Shown in pieces: positions 1-10,774 of a stretch of DNA of 64,000 nt. A model generated the notes under the pieces. The model saw only the letters and a program-made list of their open reading frames with translations, made no database searches and was not told where the DNA came from. Numbering within the stretch: position 1 is the stretch's first letter; each line of letters begins with the position of its first letter. The stretch comes from Isochrysis galbana (taxonomy: Eukaryota; Haptophyta; Isochrysidales; Isochrysidaceae). The position numbers were made by a program, and so were the translations under genes. The stretch is from NCBI GenBank assembly GCA_018136815.1, contig CM030932.1, forward strand, positions 2,502,234 to 2,566,233. Reading direction: 5' to 3'.

Positions 1-3000
1 GATGACGGCGTTGGAGGCCAACGCACTAGTAGAGCGAGGCGACCGTACGCACTGGATGAGCCATTGCACAGACTCAGCGGCGGAGTCAGTTACGCCCATG
101 TTGATGTGAAGACTCGGTTCCTCAAAGGATCCCGATCGATTTGGCTTGGCATCACCACTCGTAGACGCGGACGACGGCTGGCGATTGGAATCAAAATTAA
201 TTATCTGAAACTGGGGCGCGTGAAGAGGTGCCTGGGGTGGCGCAAGGAGACGCCCACCTTTCGCGGAGAGCGTCCGCTTATGAGGCATCTCATTTGGGCG
301 GAGGAAGGCAGCAACTCCTGAGGCAGGATGCGCATCTGTATCACACTCTAGCCACAACCAATCATGAAACTGAAAATCGACGCGCGTGCACGAGAACTCG
401 CACCACACTGAGATGGAGTGTAGTAGGATGGCGTAGTGGGTTCCGGTAAAGTTGGCGTTGCCCGCCGAGAGCTCGACCTCGATGGCGACCGGATCCTCAG
501 TCGACCACAAAGGTGCTCCCGCATCGTCGCAACTCAATATGAAGTGGTGCCCTGATGTCGTCAAGGAACTCGCGTGCTTGCTGAGAGAGACTGACGCCGA
601 TCGATCCCCAGTATAGTTGATGAATGTAAGGATGAGGTCGGTGGGAGAGGCACCAACGTCCGAGACGTTGAGCAGAGCGTGCACTACGGGGACAAGGTCA
701 AGCTCGCACCATTCCCTACCAACCCGTATCGCACCCCAGCGTCCATCTCGACTATTGTCCTTCCAAGCCTCGCTGCCACCTAGATTCGCGGCGAAACGCC
801 ACTCACAGCCTTGGACGGCGGTGTCAAGCGTGCCACCACGCGCTGCAGCTGCAACAGCGAACATGTCAAGGTGTTGATTGCCCGCCGCAAGTGCCACCTC
901 CACCTTGTCAACGATCCAGGCGCCCGTCGACGTGCCAACCCCGGTTCTTGCCCAGTCATCCTCGAGCCTGATTTGGGCACCAACCAGATCACCAAGACGT
1001 TCGCCTAGTTGAAGTGCAAACACGTCCGTCTGACCGGCACGAAAGAGCTCCGTTGCCTCCTCTCGCCGCGTTTCTCCGCCAAGACGGCGTCCAGACGGCC
1101 ACAAGGCAAAACGAAGGCCACTTGTGGCCCAACTGCCCTCTGAATGCGAGGGGTATGTGGCTACAAGTGTAGACAGATCGAGTGGCAGGGGCTGGCTCGC
1201 CTCAATATTCCATTGCTCAGACATTTCACCTGTCGGACCACAGCTGCCACGCACGCAAAAAACGAGAAAGGCACCGGCACCTACAACTGTCGAGAGATTG
1301 TAAGTGCTCTTGTTGGAGGTAACGACTCGCACTAGGTATGTGTAGGTCAAAGCCGGTTCGGGTGGCGGAGGCGGGCCTTCTTCCATCTCGATCCCCTCTC
1401 GCGCGACCGCCGCCGCCTCGTCCACTTCGGCTAGGCATGTTTCCACGCGCCGATATCCAGTATCGCTAACGCGGTACAACTCATTAGGAGTCTCTCCGGG
1501 GTCGACCCCTGCAGAAGGCCCGCCTAGCCATGGATCTCGTGGGGGGGGGGGACCGAGTCGTGCAGGCCTAGCAACACCCAGTGCTCGGGCTTCGCGCAAA
1601 ATCTGGGCGCGAGCCTTCGGTGGTATTCCGTCCATTTCGAGTAGTTCAGCTTGAAGGGCCGGCATTCGCCTCCCTCCACGCAAGCGTCGCGACCACGTAA
1701 GCATATCACTTTGTCCGCCACCGCGATCCGCCCAATTAATTGGGCACAGTCGCCATTTGGCTAGGAAGTACCCCACCGTCAAGTGGCCGACGGCGCGAGC
1801 CCATCTGTAGTCAGGAGGCAACATGCGCACCAAGGCCTGTCGTGCTCGGCTCAGAACGCTGATGGCCGAACATAGCCTCCGCAAGTGCGCATAGTAGGCG
1901 ACAAGACAACGTGCGTACGAGGACCGATCAAGCGCCGCCAGGGCACGTTGACGAATCGTTTGATGCCCTTCCTGCGCCGGTAGCATTCGATACCCATACA
2001 AGACCTCGTGTTGTGATGTCGCAGAGCTGATCGTCGTCCGAAAACTATTGTCCGCGAGTGATGCTAACAAGCGATCCCGTTCCGCCGTCGGCGCCGCCAT
2101 ACGCCTCGCACGGTCGAACCCACCCTCCCAAATGTGTAGGAGCTCGCGCGTGGCGCGGACGCTATTGATCAGTAGCGCTACGATTGACTCCTGCGCCGGT
2201 GGCAATACGCGCGGAATGCGCACACCACGCAACGCCGATGCCACCACATCGAGAAGCAGGAGCCGGTCGTCGGGACCATTGATTGTAGTCGTCATTGCAG
2301 CAACCGGTGAAAAAGGTCGCAACGCCGATGATGCCCACGAAAACCTAGATATGAAGCCTGCCACATCGTCGATGGCCTTCAGCTCAGTATCTCGAACCAT
2401 TGCTGCTGCTAGCTCTTTCCGGCGACTATCCACCAGTCCCGCAACTGCGGCACCGCGCCGTGCCAATGCCTTCAGTGCCGCATCCTCATCTGCAAGGTAT
2501 GACTCCAACTTTCGAGTGTGCATAGCGATGTCCCGTTTTTCAAGGTCACTCCACGAGTAAAATACAAGCCCACTAGGCCTGTCGGCTTTTGGCTCATGTC
2601 TCTGCAACCCGTGATACGGATTTATACGAATCGCAAGTGCCGCAGAGAGGATTGAGCGGTCAACGTGCGCGTTTCTATCCTCCCCTGCCGCAGCAACATA
2701 CGCCATTTGTGCAGCGAACCCTTCAGCGCCTCCAGAAGTTTTCGTAATGCCATCGTCCAACGTCCGGCTGCTCTCGTGAAGGGCAGCAGCGGAAGCGACG
2801 GCACTTTCGGTGGTGCACCATCTTGCCGCGGACGGCGAGGGGGAGGGTGTCGACCTCTGCGGCGTCTCAGAGGGAAGCACGTGGGGCCTTCCATCGTTCT
2901 CACATGCAATCGAATCAACTATAGGTACAGGCTTTGGCGCCACGTGCGGATCAATGCAGACCACACGGATAGTCAACTTCCCAGCATAAACTGTTCTTGA

Positions 3001-6000
3001 GGTTAGAGAGCCCAGTGCCTCAGCAATCACTTCCTCAGCTAACTCCGCCTTTGCGAAAGCGCCCACTCCCCCGAGGTGCGATTCCCCCACGCTAGCGCGT
3101 AGTATTTGACCAGCGACACCAGCAGCTGCGGAGGCACCTATTAGAGCAAAGCGCTCAGCAATGGCTGCCTCCTCTCGTGCGCTCACGGCGCGTATAAGCT
3201 TTTCGCCCACGCTTCCGCACGTGAGCAGCTCACCCATCGACACGCTTAGAGGAATGCGAAGCTCTACTTCTTGACCGATGGCCTCGACTGGAATTGGCAA
3301 CTCACCTTGTCCAACCAATTCGTCCGGGCGGGTAGGAGGAGGGATGTGGCGCGCCCAGTCATCCTTCCAATCGTACAGTCCGTCCATCGCAGAAGACCGT
3401 AGTCCCAAACGTGTCGAGATTTCTGAGAGGGATCTCCCAATCTTCTCACGACTAAAAAGACTCTCCAGACGGCTCCCATGAGTTTTGCAAGAAGCCTCCT
3501 CCCTGCTCTTGACTTCCTCCCTAATAGCGGCCATGGCACATACTCGAAGCAATGGCGCCATTTCACTTGATCGCCATGGAGCTCGATTCTCGGCGACAGC
3601 GCCCCCTATATCGGCCGCTCCCGAGACCTTGAAGAGCCGCGCTCGAATGGGCAGTCCTTCGGGCTCGCGCAAGAAATCCCTCGGGACAGGGATGAGAAAG
3701 CGCAAGGCGCCAAAAGAGGCAGTGCCTGCACTTACGTTGACACATGTCGGAGCTGCAAAGAGGCGATGCGATCCAACGTGCAGTACCAAGTAAAATTCCT
3801 CGTGGGAGGCCCCCGTGACGGTCAAATTAGCAATCTCTCCAACATCTAGCAAGAGGAGCTTTGGCGCGATGGGCTCGGCGGGTGTATCGTTCATTGGTGG
3901 CGATGGCACCTTTGTCAAGGCGCACTTGGCAAGTGGAAGGCTTTGCGAGAGCAATGGATAGATAAGATGTGGAGCAAGACCGCGTTGCCACATCACGAAG
4001 GAGCCCGAGACGTGGACGTGCGGCAAACGGATCCGCCATGCCGTCCTACCACCACTTCCACAGGCATGCTGACGAGGACGACCTTTGCTTGTTGGTGTAC
4101 TGGGTTCTCGAGCAAGGAGATCGACAGTCTCTTGTTCCCGTTCGGATCTGAGGAGTACTGTGGTGACGCGACGGATCGCAGAATCGTAAGCCTCCTCGCC
4201 CTCATGGCCTTGCCAGAGGCCCGCATGGTTCAGTACCCATCTCCATTCGGCATCATCAAGCCCTCCGGCTAAAAGAAAAGCTTCCGGGTCAAAAATTGGG
4301 ACGGATTCCGCTGCGCGTCCCGTTGATACGCCACAGCTGCCAACCCAAGCTTTTGAGGTTTCTCCGAAGCCATCTGCCGCAGCCAAGACTTCGCTCGGCA
4401 TTCCTTCCGCACGTTTCGCCAAATGATCGCCCGTTGAACTGCCACGCCGCCTTGCGAGCGCTGTTGCCACGAGCCTTTCCAGCTCGAACCTCATTGACAC
4501 GATATCAGGGTCCCGGATCGAAAGCATAAGCTGCGACACTTCGCGAGCACACAAGTGCTCTCCACACCAAAGCATCGTGTGACCGTAAGGGTGGCTAAGA
4601 TCCGACACATCTTGAGGGCTGCCCTGTAGAGGACTGTTGCCACATTGGCCGTCCACTTTGCGATGCTGGCCCTCTGCGGTGGGACAGGCGTCGGAAGCCC
4701 ACGAACCACCCTTGTCAACTGCGGTCGCGCTATACTCGTAGCACATGTGCCACACTCCAGAGATCAGGTTGGTGCGGGGCTCGATTGTGCCTTCGCAAAA
4801 CATTTGTCCGAGTCGGGGACAAGGACCATCTACACCGTCGACACCAGCCTCGCGCTCAATATGGTTCATCACGAACTCGATGGTATTTGCACTGGTATAC
4901 CTCTTGCCACTGCTGATTTCCCACATGCCATTAGTACACATCGCGCTCCCCGAGAGGATTTGGTGGGGGGCGGGCAGATCGCCACCCGGCGACAGCAGCA
5001 GATCCAGCTGCATGGCCACCATAGATGTGGGGTTTCCGACCTCACTCTCATGAGAAGACTCACCCGTTCGCCCCCGCCCTTTGGCGTGGCTGTGCTCCGA
5101 ATCTATCTCGTAGTTTATGAGCAGGAAACCTGTCCAGCCGCCGGACAAGACTGCGGCATCGCAAGATCTTGATCCCTCGGCGTCTTCATCATAAGTTGGC
5201 CCCGACGCCCCCGAACCCACGCGCAAATGGACCTGCCCGACCTGGCGGCCCACAGGACTAGACAAATCGAGCCAAACCTCCCCCAACCCGCCGGCAACAT
5301 TCGGTACCTCTAGTAGCACGGCCGCGACGACGGCTGCCGTGCCAAGTCGACGTGGTATCCCAGCAAACACCTCATAAAGCACGATGTTGACTCCCTCCCC
5401 GGGCTCAATGCCAGAAAAGAGAACGTCCGTGGCTGCCTCGAAGACGACGTTGGAGCGTCCGGCTGCGCGAGCGGCCATGCGTGTGCGGTGCCGGTAGCCG
5501 TCGCAGGTCACCCGCGCAAAAACGCGGTGTGCACCATCGGGCAACCCCCTTGCACCAAGCACACGCAGCGACAGCTGGCGTACGATAGGAGGGCGACGCC
5601 GTGGCTGCATGGCCGCGGCAAGGGATGACGTATACCGGGTTCTGCCATCGCGAGTACCCGGGGCCAAGGCACGCCAGCGGCTTGCAGTAAGCGCTCTACC
5701 CAGTGAGGGCTGAGCCACTAGGCGGTCGACTTCTTCACCTGGAGCCACAATTTGGGCAGCTGAGTGACCGAGCAACCGTACTTTCACAGTGTTAAGTCGG
5801 CGGTAGAGCTCCTCGATCGGTGAGGCCGGGATGAGAGCGCCCACACATACCATTTGCTCCTTGATTGACGAGAGCGCGCTCGAGTTTGTGATCGCGCGTA
5901 AGTGTAGGAGCAGTGCAAGCTCTGCCGATGCCCGCTCGATCTCGCCTGGTTCGAGGGGAGTTCCTCCGCTCCGCAGGTCTGACTCTCGAGCTCTGTGAAT

Positions 6001-8619
6001 TGAAACGATCCCGTCGGCCTGCCTTGCCACTGCTTCACAAAGCAGGCCGACTTCCTCGACGATCTCAGCCTCGGACTCCGCCTCATCCATCCGTTGCGGG
6101 GTTACGGCACCACGCAGAAACGCCGAGAAGAAACAGCAGATGACGTTAGCGAGAGCGTGTCTATCCAGACGCGCTGTGGAGACGGTGAGCGGCGGAGGTG
6201 GGAGCGGAGCGAGCACCGCGGCAAAGGTCCCCAATTGGCCGACGAGTTGTGCTCGAGTATCAGCGTTGACGTCAAGGCAGCAGCACAGCAGCCTTTCAAG
6301 CTGCTCGAGGCGAACGTCCCGAGCCCGAGTGACCACCGCGTCGAGCTCCCGACCCTCACCATGTTCGGCTTCCCCGCCACTGCTGCTGCATGGGACACCC
6401 GCGAAACCGTTGAGCATGGTTGGCGACATAACAACAGACGCAACGGTCTGAGACGCCAGGCACAGTGATTTGGACGACGAGTAGCTGTGAAGGCCGCGGC
6501 GTGTTTCGCCTCCCATATCACACGCCGTTGTCCCTACCTTACATCGATAAACGTCATTGGCGGTAGTAAGAAAGTGCGTCAGCAATAAAGGAAGGGCCTG
6601 GGAAGAATTGAAGACGGTAATGAAAGGGACCAAACCAAGGCTCTTATGGTCGAGGAAGGCATTTGATCGGTGTTGCTCGCTGTGCAAGAGCATGCGCTCC
6701 CAAAGGTCGACGAGTGCTCCCATTGCCTCTAACGATGGGCGCGCCATCTCAAACATCTTCTTTAGCATTGTGTGCGCCTGGCCCAAGTCGGTCAGCCCGC
6801 TCTCCCGCCATCCAGTCAAGACGGTATGCCGTAGATGAGACAGGGAGCTTGTCGGATGGTCGCGGCCGCCCCTAGCCTTCCATGAATCAACGTGTGCGTC
6901 GCGCCCGCTAGTCCCAGAGCGCATTGCCACCGCCTTGAGCCGTTCCAAGCGGCGGTGCAGGTGCGCGACAGTTGCTGGGTCAGACGGGAGGACGTCGTTG
7001 ATCTGGTTGGGGTCAGAGAGCTCATCAAGCATCTCTACTAGGGTGAGCGGCATGCCATCCACCCACCCCCCGTCCCCGCTCTTTCTGCCACCTGAGCGCA
7101 CGGCACGGGCGGTGACGCCCATAGGCCCAGTGTCGACGTGCCTTCGCACGGTCGGAGTGCGCGAGACGTCCTCTTCCTCCCCGACAACCACGTCGCTTCG
7201 AGCAAAAGAAGTCTTGTCCACCTGAACGCCTTTTGGATCCGCCGTCACAGTCCATGAGAGCCAAGCATCCAGCAAGGACGGGGAGAGGAAATCCCGCCGA
7301 ATCAAAGGCACTTCTCCACGCCCTGCCACCCCACCCGAGCTCAATGGGTGCCTGGCTGGCTGCGTTTCGACATGTGGCCCGCCTTGATGCGGCCTAAAGC
7401 TAGCTTCATGGGGAAAGGAGGTATGTGGCGTGAAATACGAGGGGGGCTCATAGACAGTTTCGTACCCGATGGGGTCGTCCACCTCGGGACACAGGCCTTG
7501 GCTGACCTCGCCAGCCGGATAGAAGGTGCTGTATTGGGGGCCGTGGGCGGAATGGCCGTTAGCCAAGTGAGGCTGCTGCTCGGCAAACCCAAATTGAGCG
7601 CCGGGATGGGAGTGCCAAGGCGATGGACCAGTTGATGGAACCCCCCCGGAGTAGCACATGGGCGACGAACCGGCTGCACTATCGTGCACCGAATGCAACA
7701 CCGTTTTTACAAGCTGCTTGACACGCTCACGCCTGAACATGCCAGGGTTGCCGTCTGACTGCATGGTTATGCTGCTTGGTGCATTCATTGTGGGCAACGG
7801 GTGATCGCATCTGGCCGTTACTGGTTGCTGCCCATTTGTCCCGCGCGCCAGCTGAGTATCAAGTGGACCCATACTTGCACCCAATGGAGACATGAACGGG
7901 ACCCCGTCCCTTGAAGGCGGATCCATACCGCTAGGCGCATGCCGTGAGGACGATTCAGTCCATGGATGCGCTTGCCCGTTATGCTCGCTGCTACATGTTG
8001 ATGCCAGTGGTCGAGAGGTCCCCTCATCGCGGGGAGTGTAGACGGAAGAGCGTGGTGTCACTCCACTGGACCGGTTGGCAACTAGAGCTCGCACCGCGGC
8101 CATCTGCATTGCGGAAGGCTGAATTCTAGCCGAGGTTGGAGCACTACACGCAGCTACGGCCGCGTCGTACGCCTGCTGTTGCGCCCTGGTGGCTAGAGCA
8201 CCGGCCGATGGACTCCTCTCGCTCGCTTCCATGACACTAGCGGCGCCTCCCACGGATGCTTTGCGTTGACGGTCCCTCCCGAAAGAGAGCGATTTCCGGC
8301 GAATGGGCGAAGCGCTGGGGACAGCGCGCTCGTCTTGGGAGAAGGTGGCCAATTCTACTGGCACACAGCCTGGTGTACCGGTGCTCATGGCCGCCGAGCT
8401 CTGCCGTGCAGCGGCAACGGTGGAGCTTGCCGGCACACCAGTGGAGAGCGCAACCTCGGCACGACGGCGTCCGGCGCGCTCTTTGCCGAAAGAGAGCGAC
8501 TTTTTCATCGAGGCAAGCGCGCTATCAGCCGAGAGCACAGTTTCCTGGTGTGGGACGGCGGCGGCAGCCGATCCTGGAACGACCGTCCTCTTGCTTGGGG
8601 CAGAGAGCTGTAGCTCCAT
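1..8619 (-). CDS. giant C2 and PLAT domain protein, C-terminus beyond the window
   Basis: The minus frame is free of stops from 9390 to base 1. From the ATG at 8619 it encodes at least 2,873 residues; in-frame ATGs at 8931 and 9162 are alternatives, but they lie in or next to low-complexity sequence. Residues 1-450 are Ser/Pro-rich and carry two copies of KSLSFG(K/R) near residues 41 and 109. A middle part (about 540-1000) looks helical. A C2 domain lies near 1010-1135 (start LSLRVLGARGLPDG), a second C2-like stretch near 1580-1670 and possibly a third near 1780-1900. A PLAT/LH2 domain lies near 2420-2580 (FRAGQTDVFALQLGERLGDL, then W-x(3)-KVEV). C2 and PLAT domains bind lipids or proteins at membranes, so a membrane-associated scaffold is an inference. 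Amino-acid composition is protein-like throughout and no intron is needed. I do not recognise the overall architecture. Confidence 0.85.
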   Translation of the reverse strand, partial: MELQLSAPSKRTVVPGSAAAAVPHQETVLSADSALASMKKSLSFGKERAGRRRAEVALSTGVPASSTVAAARQSSAAMSTGTPGCVPVELATFSQDERAVPSASPIRRKSLSFGRDRQRKASVGGAASVMEASERSPSAGALATRAQQQAYDAAVAACSAPTSARIQPSAMQMAAVRALVANRSSGVTPRSSVYTPRDEGTSRPLASTCSSEHNGQAHPWTESSSRHAPSGMDPPSRDGVPFMSPLGASMGPLDTQLARGTNGQQPVTARCDHPLPTMNAPSSITMQSDGNPGMFRRERVKQLVKTVLHSVHDSAAGSSPMCYSGGVPSTGPSPWHSHPGAQFGFAEQQPHLANGHSAHGPQYSTFYPAGEVSQGLCPEVDDPIGYETVYEPPSYFTPHTSFPHEASFRPHQGGPHVETQPARHPLSSGGVAGRGEVPLIRRDFLSPSLLDAWLSWTVTADPKGVQVDKTSFARSDVVVGEEEDVSRTPTVRRHVDTGPMGVTARAVRSGGRKSGDGGWVDGMPLTLVEMLDELSDPNQINDVLPSDPATVAHLHRRLERLKAVAMRSGTSGRDAHVDSWKARGGRDHPTSSLSHLRHTVLTGWRESGLTDLGQAHTMLKKMFEMARPSLEAMGALVDLWERMLLHSEQHRSNAFLDHKSLGLVPFITVFNSSQALPLLLTHFLTTANDVYRCKVGTTACDMGGETRRGLHSYSSSKSLCLASQTVASVVMSPTMLNGFAGVPCSSSGGEAEHGEGRELDAVVTRARDVRLEQLERLLCCCLDVNADTRAQLVGQLGTFAAVLAPLPPPPLTVSTARLDRHALANVICCFFSAFLRGAVTPQRMDEAESEAEIVEEVGLLCEAVARQADGIVSIHRARESDLRSGGTPLEPGEIERASAELALLLHLRAITNSSALSSIKEQMVCVGALIPASPIEELYRRLNTVKVRLLGHSAAQIVAPGEEVDRLVAQPSLGRALTASRWRALAPGTRDGRTRYTSSLAAAMQPRRRPPIVRQLSLRVLGARGLPDGAHRVFARVTCDGYRHRTRMAARAAGRSNVVFEAATDVLFSGIEPGEGVNIVLYEVFAGIPRRLGTAAVVAAVLLEVPNVAGGLGEVWLDLSSPVGRQVGQVHLRVGSGASGPTYDEDAEGSRSCDAAVLSGGWTGFLLINYEIDSEHSHAKGRGRTGESSHESEVGNPTSMVAMQLDLLLSPGGDLPAPHQILSGSAMCTNGMWEISSGKRYTSANTIEFVMNHIEREAGVDGVDGPCPRLGQMFCEGTIEPRTNLISGVWHMCYEYSATAVDKGGSWASDACPTAEGQHRKVDGQCGNSPLQGSPQDVSDLSHPYGHTMLWCGEHLCAREVSQLMLSIRDPDIVSMRFELERLVATALARRRGSSTGDHLAKRAEGMPSEVLAAADGFGETSKAWVGSCGVSTGRAAESVPIFDPEAFLLAGGLDDAEWRWVLNHAGLWQGHEGEEAYDSAIRRVTTVLLRSEREQETVDLLAREPSTPTSKGRPRQHACGSGGRTAWRIRLPHVHVSGSFVMWQRGLAPHLIYPLLSQSLPLAKCALTKVPSPPMNDTPAEPIAPKLLLLDVGEIANLTVTGASHEEFYLVLHVGSHRLFAAPTCVNVSAGTASFGALRFLIPVPRDFLREPEGLPIRARLFKVSGAADIGGAVAENRAPWRSSEMAPLLRVCAMAAIREEVKSREEASCKTHGSRLESLFSREKIGRSLSEISTRLGLRSSAMDGLYDWKDDWARHIPPPTRPDELVGQGELPIPVEAIGQEVELRIPLSVSMGELLTCGSVGEKLIRAVSAREEAAIAERFALIGASAAAGVAGQILRASVGESHLGGVGAFAKAELAEEVIAEALGSLTSRTVYAGKLTIRVVCIDPHVAPKPVPIVDSIACENDGRPHVLPSETPQRSTPSPSPSAARWCTTESAVASAAALHESSRTLDDGITKTSGGAEGFAAQMAYVAAAGEDRNAHVDRSILSAALAIRINPYHGLQRHEPKADRPSGLVFYSWSDLEKRDIAMHTRKLESYLADEDAALKALARRGAAVAGLVDSRRKELAAAMVRDTELKAIDDVAGFISRFSWASSALRPFSPVAAMTTTINGPDDRLLLLDVVASALRGVRIPRVLPPAQESIVALLINSVRATRELLHIWEGGFDRARRMAAPTAERDRLLASLADNSFRTTISSATSQHEVLYGYRMLPAQEGHQTIRQRALAALDRSSYARCLVAYYAHLRRLCSAISVLSRARQALVRMLPPDYRWARAVGHLTVGYFLAKWRLCPINWADRGGGQSDMLTWSRRLRGGRRMPALQAELLEMDGIPPKARAQILREARALGVARPARLGPPPPRDPWLGGPSAGVDPGETPNELYRVSDTGYRRVETCLAEVDEAAAVAREGIEMEEGPPPPPEPALTYTYLVRVVTSNKSTYNLSTVVGAGAFLVFCVRGSCGPTGEMSEQWNIEASQPLPLDLSTLVATYPSHSEGSWATSGLRFALWPSGRRLGGETRREEATELFRAGQTDVFALQLGERLGDLVGAQIRLEDDWARTGVGTSTGAWIVDKVEVALAAGNQHLDMFAVAAAARGGTLDTAVQGCEWRFAANLGGSEAWKDNSRDGRWGAIRVGREWCELDLVPVVHALLNVSDVGASPTDLILTFINYTGDRSASVSLSKHASSLTTSGHHFILSCDDAGAPLWSTEDPVAIEVELSAGNANFTGTHYAILLHSISVWCEFSCTRVDFQFHDWLWLECDTDAHPASGVAAFLRPNEMPHKRTLSAKGGRLLAPPQAPLHAPQFQIINFDSNRQPSSASTSGDAKPNRSGSFEEPSLHINMGVTDSAAESVQWLIQCVRSPRSTSALASNAVI

Positions 8620-8939
8620 GTGCGTGGCATGTGGCGGAAGTGGCAGCGACGGAGGGGGAGCGCTTGGCTCAGGATGGCTGGTCGCAGCGCACGAGGATTG
8701 AGTGGGAAGAGCAAGTGGGCCAGTTACTCCCTTCTCCCGACCAGAGATGTCGCTTTGCCTTCCGAGAGAGCTCGATCTCTCTCTTTCTCTGCGCGGCGTG
8801 CATGCTTGTGTGCAAGGAGCCGTCGCATCAGCTGATGGGCCAGAGCACGTGTGCCGGCCTGCGCATGAGTTCTGGGAGTACGGCGAGGGAGAAAGATGTG
8901 CCTCCTCCCCTCGTTCCCTCTCGCCCTCCATCTCTCTAC

Positions 8940-9345
8940 CTTCTTCTCTCTCGTTCTCCCTGCCTCTCCCTCCCTCCCTCCCTCTCTCTGGCGGAGGGGG
9001 AGGGGGAGGGAGGGAGAGAGGCGGGGAGGGTGACGGGAAGGGAGAGGGAGAGGGAGAGTTAGAAGGAGAGGGAGAGGGAGAGGTGACGTGGGATGGCAGG
9101 TGGGGCTCGGCGTGGCGCCTTCGTTCGCGCCCAAACGAGAGCGAGTGCTTCACGCTGCGCATGGGCTGAGTGGGAAGCGAGGCGGGAGGTGGTGGAAGGG
9201 CTCCACCTGCCCTTCCATCTGGGGGCAGGGAGGGAGGGGGGCGCCGCCTATCAGCTGGCGAGGGAAATGTGGAAGGGTGGTAGGAAGAGAAAAGGTGGCG
9301 AAAGGGGGGGGGGCGGGGGGGGGGGGGGGGGGGGAAGGGGAAAGA
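8940..9345. repeat. CT then GA low-complexity tract with a G run, 5' of the giant gene
   Basis: A pyrimidine-rich stretch (8940-8990) is followed by purine-rich GGGAGA repeats (8995-9085) and a long G run with few interruptions (9303-9335). It lies just upstream of the likely start of the C2/PLAT gene and may be its 5' UTR or promoter region. The reading frame stays open here only because of composition. Confidence 0.7.
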
Positions 9346-9477
9346 CAGGTGGGAAAGGAGGGCCGGCGGGCGGCCAAACAGATACTTTATTCACACTTTA
9401 CTACTCTAAGGTCGCCTTCCGTTGACTATGGGACAGACTCGCTGGTTGAGCCATCAAGTGTCCACGTCAGATAGGGA

Positions 9478-9500
9478 TAGGGCGGTCAAACAGGGGCTTT
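9478..9500 (+). repeat. end of repeat family R2 (TAGGGCGGTCAAACAGG)
   Basis: The terminus TAGGGCGGTCAAACAGG recurs at 20855 (one change), 26011, 28951, 31862 and, degenerate, 61177. Here only the first ~25 bp are recognisable. Confidence 0.6.
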
Positions 9501-9589
9501 TGAACCCTCGTACATAGAACGGGAGAACGTTGCCACGAAAGCGCGGGCGGGAGCGTTCTCTCGTGCGAAAGCAGCCCAGGATGGGCTGT

Positions 9590-9665
9590 CAGTGGTGATA
9601 TCAGTACTGAGATCTCAGTCTCAGTGTCTCAGTAGTGTCGGGGCTGAGATGTCTATCTCAGCTGA
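9590..9665. repeat. CTCAG/CTGAG subterminal array, probable 5' end of hAT family A
   Basis: Short CTCAG and CTGAG motifs in both orientations are packed into about 75 bp directly upstream of the hAT A transposase frame. Clustered short subterminal repeats are typical of hAT transposon ends. The exact terminal base was not found. Confidence 0.45.
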
Positions 9666-9780
9666 GAGCATTCCCGTCGACCAAAACTAAAATAAAACCC
9701 AAATAAAAAACTCTTGTGAAAGCGCGAACCGTGGTGGCGCGAAAAGGTCGCGCGACTGCGCGACTGTAGCGAAGTCGGAG

Positions 9781-10774
9781 ATGAGCACGGACACCGAGCA
9801 CAACACGAACATGGCGGCGGACGGCGATGAGGACCTGCCTGCATCCGCGACACCCTGGGCTTGGGGGATGCAGCCCATCTCGACGCGCACCGGGGGCAAA
9901 CTCGAGTGGTCAACCGTGATGGAGGATGCAGGGAGGCGCAAGGACGTGAAGACGAAGCAGTGCTTGTTCTGTGGGCTCACACTCACAGGTGGCCCCACCC
10001 AGATCCGCAGGCACCTCGACGCCAGAGCCACGCCCCGCACCATCCGCGCTTGTACACCCTCGCGGGAATGGGCAGCTCGCCACAGGGAGGTGGTGGCCGA
10101 GGTGCGGCGGCGCTAGTGCAAGTCTGAGTACGACATGGCGGAGCAGGCACGGGTGCTGGCCGCAAAGGAGGAGGGCCGCGCCATCGCCGGGGTCTTCGAC
10201 GTTTGCGAGCGAACTAGCACCGACGACGTGACGGACGCGTGGCTCCGACTCGTGGTGAAGAAGGCCCTCCCACTCGACTTATTCGATGACCCCGCCTTCC
10301 GTGCAGCTGTGGCGAAGACTGCGATGGCTGGTAGGAAGTTAGTGGTGGGCGGCAAGGACACCTTCTTGCCGAGGCGGAATCATATCACGCGCAAGGTTCT
10401 CCCGGCTCTGGACACCAAGCTGGACGACGAGATTCGGGAGAGAGTAAAGGGTGTCACGGCAAAGACGGGCGTTGTCATCATCTCGGATGGATGGACCAGC
10501 ACGTCCAACCGCCCCGTCATAAAGCCTTGGCTGCCATGCCCTTAGGCACTTACTTCCTCGCTGCTCTCGACACGTCAGGGAGCACAAAAGACGCGAAGTA
10601 CATAGCCGACTTCATCAAACAAAGGATCGATGAGTTCGGCCCAAGGGAGGTCGTGGCAGTGTGCATGGACGGCGCGTGCAAGGCCTCCTTTCCCATCATC
10701 GAGGAGTACTTCCCCCACGTGTTCACTTACATCTGCCCGACCCACTCGATCGACAACTACATGAAGAACGTCTC
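9781..10774 (+). pseudogene. hAT family A transposase (BED finger plus DUF659-like), broken and truncated
   Basis: The frame opens with an acidic leader and a BED-type zinc finger (CLFCGLTLTGGPTQIRRHLD), hits an in-frame TAG at 10114-10116, continues in the same frame to 10545, then shifts frame by about one missing base near 10512. The shifted frame continues with GTYFLAALDTSGSTKDAKYI and a THSID segment. IISDGWTSTSN followed by DxSGSTKDAKYI is the pattern of the DUF659 part of hAT transposases. The C-terminal dimerisation half is missing, because a LINE 5' end begins at 10775. A dead DNA transposase. Confidence 0.85.

Noticed and set aside
2048-2560. 170-codon plus-strand frame, Ser/Arg-rich
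   Set aside because: It is the antisense shadow of the giant minus-strand gene, whose frame is protein-like here.
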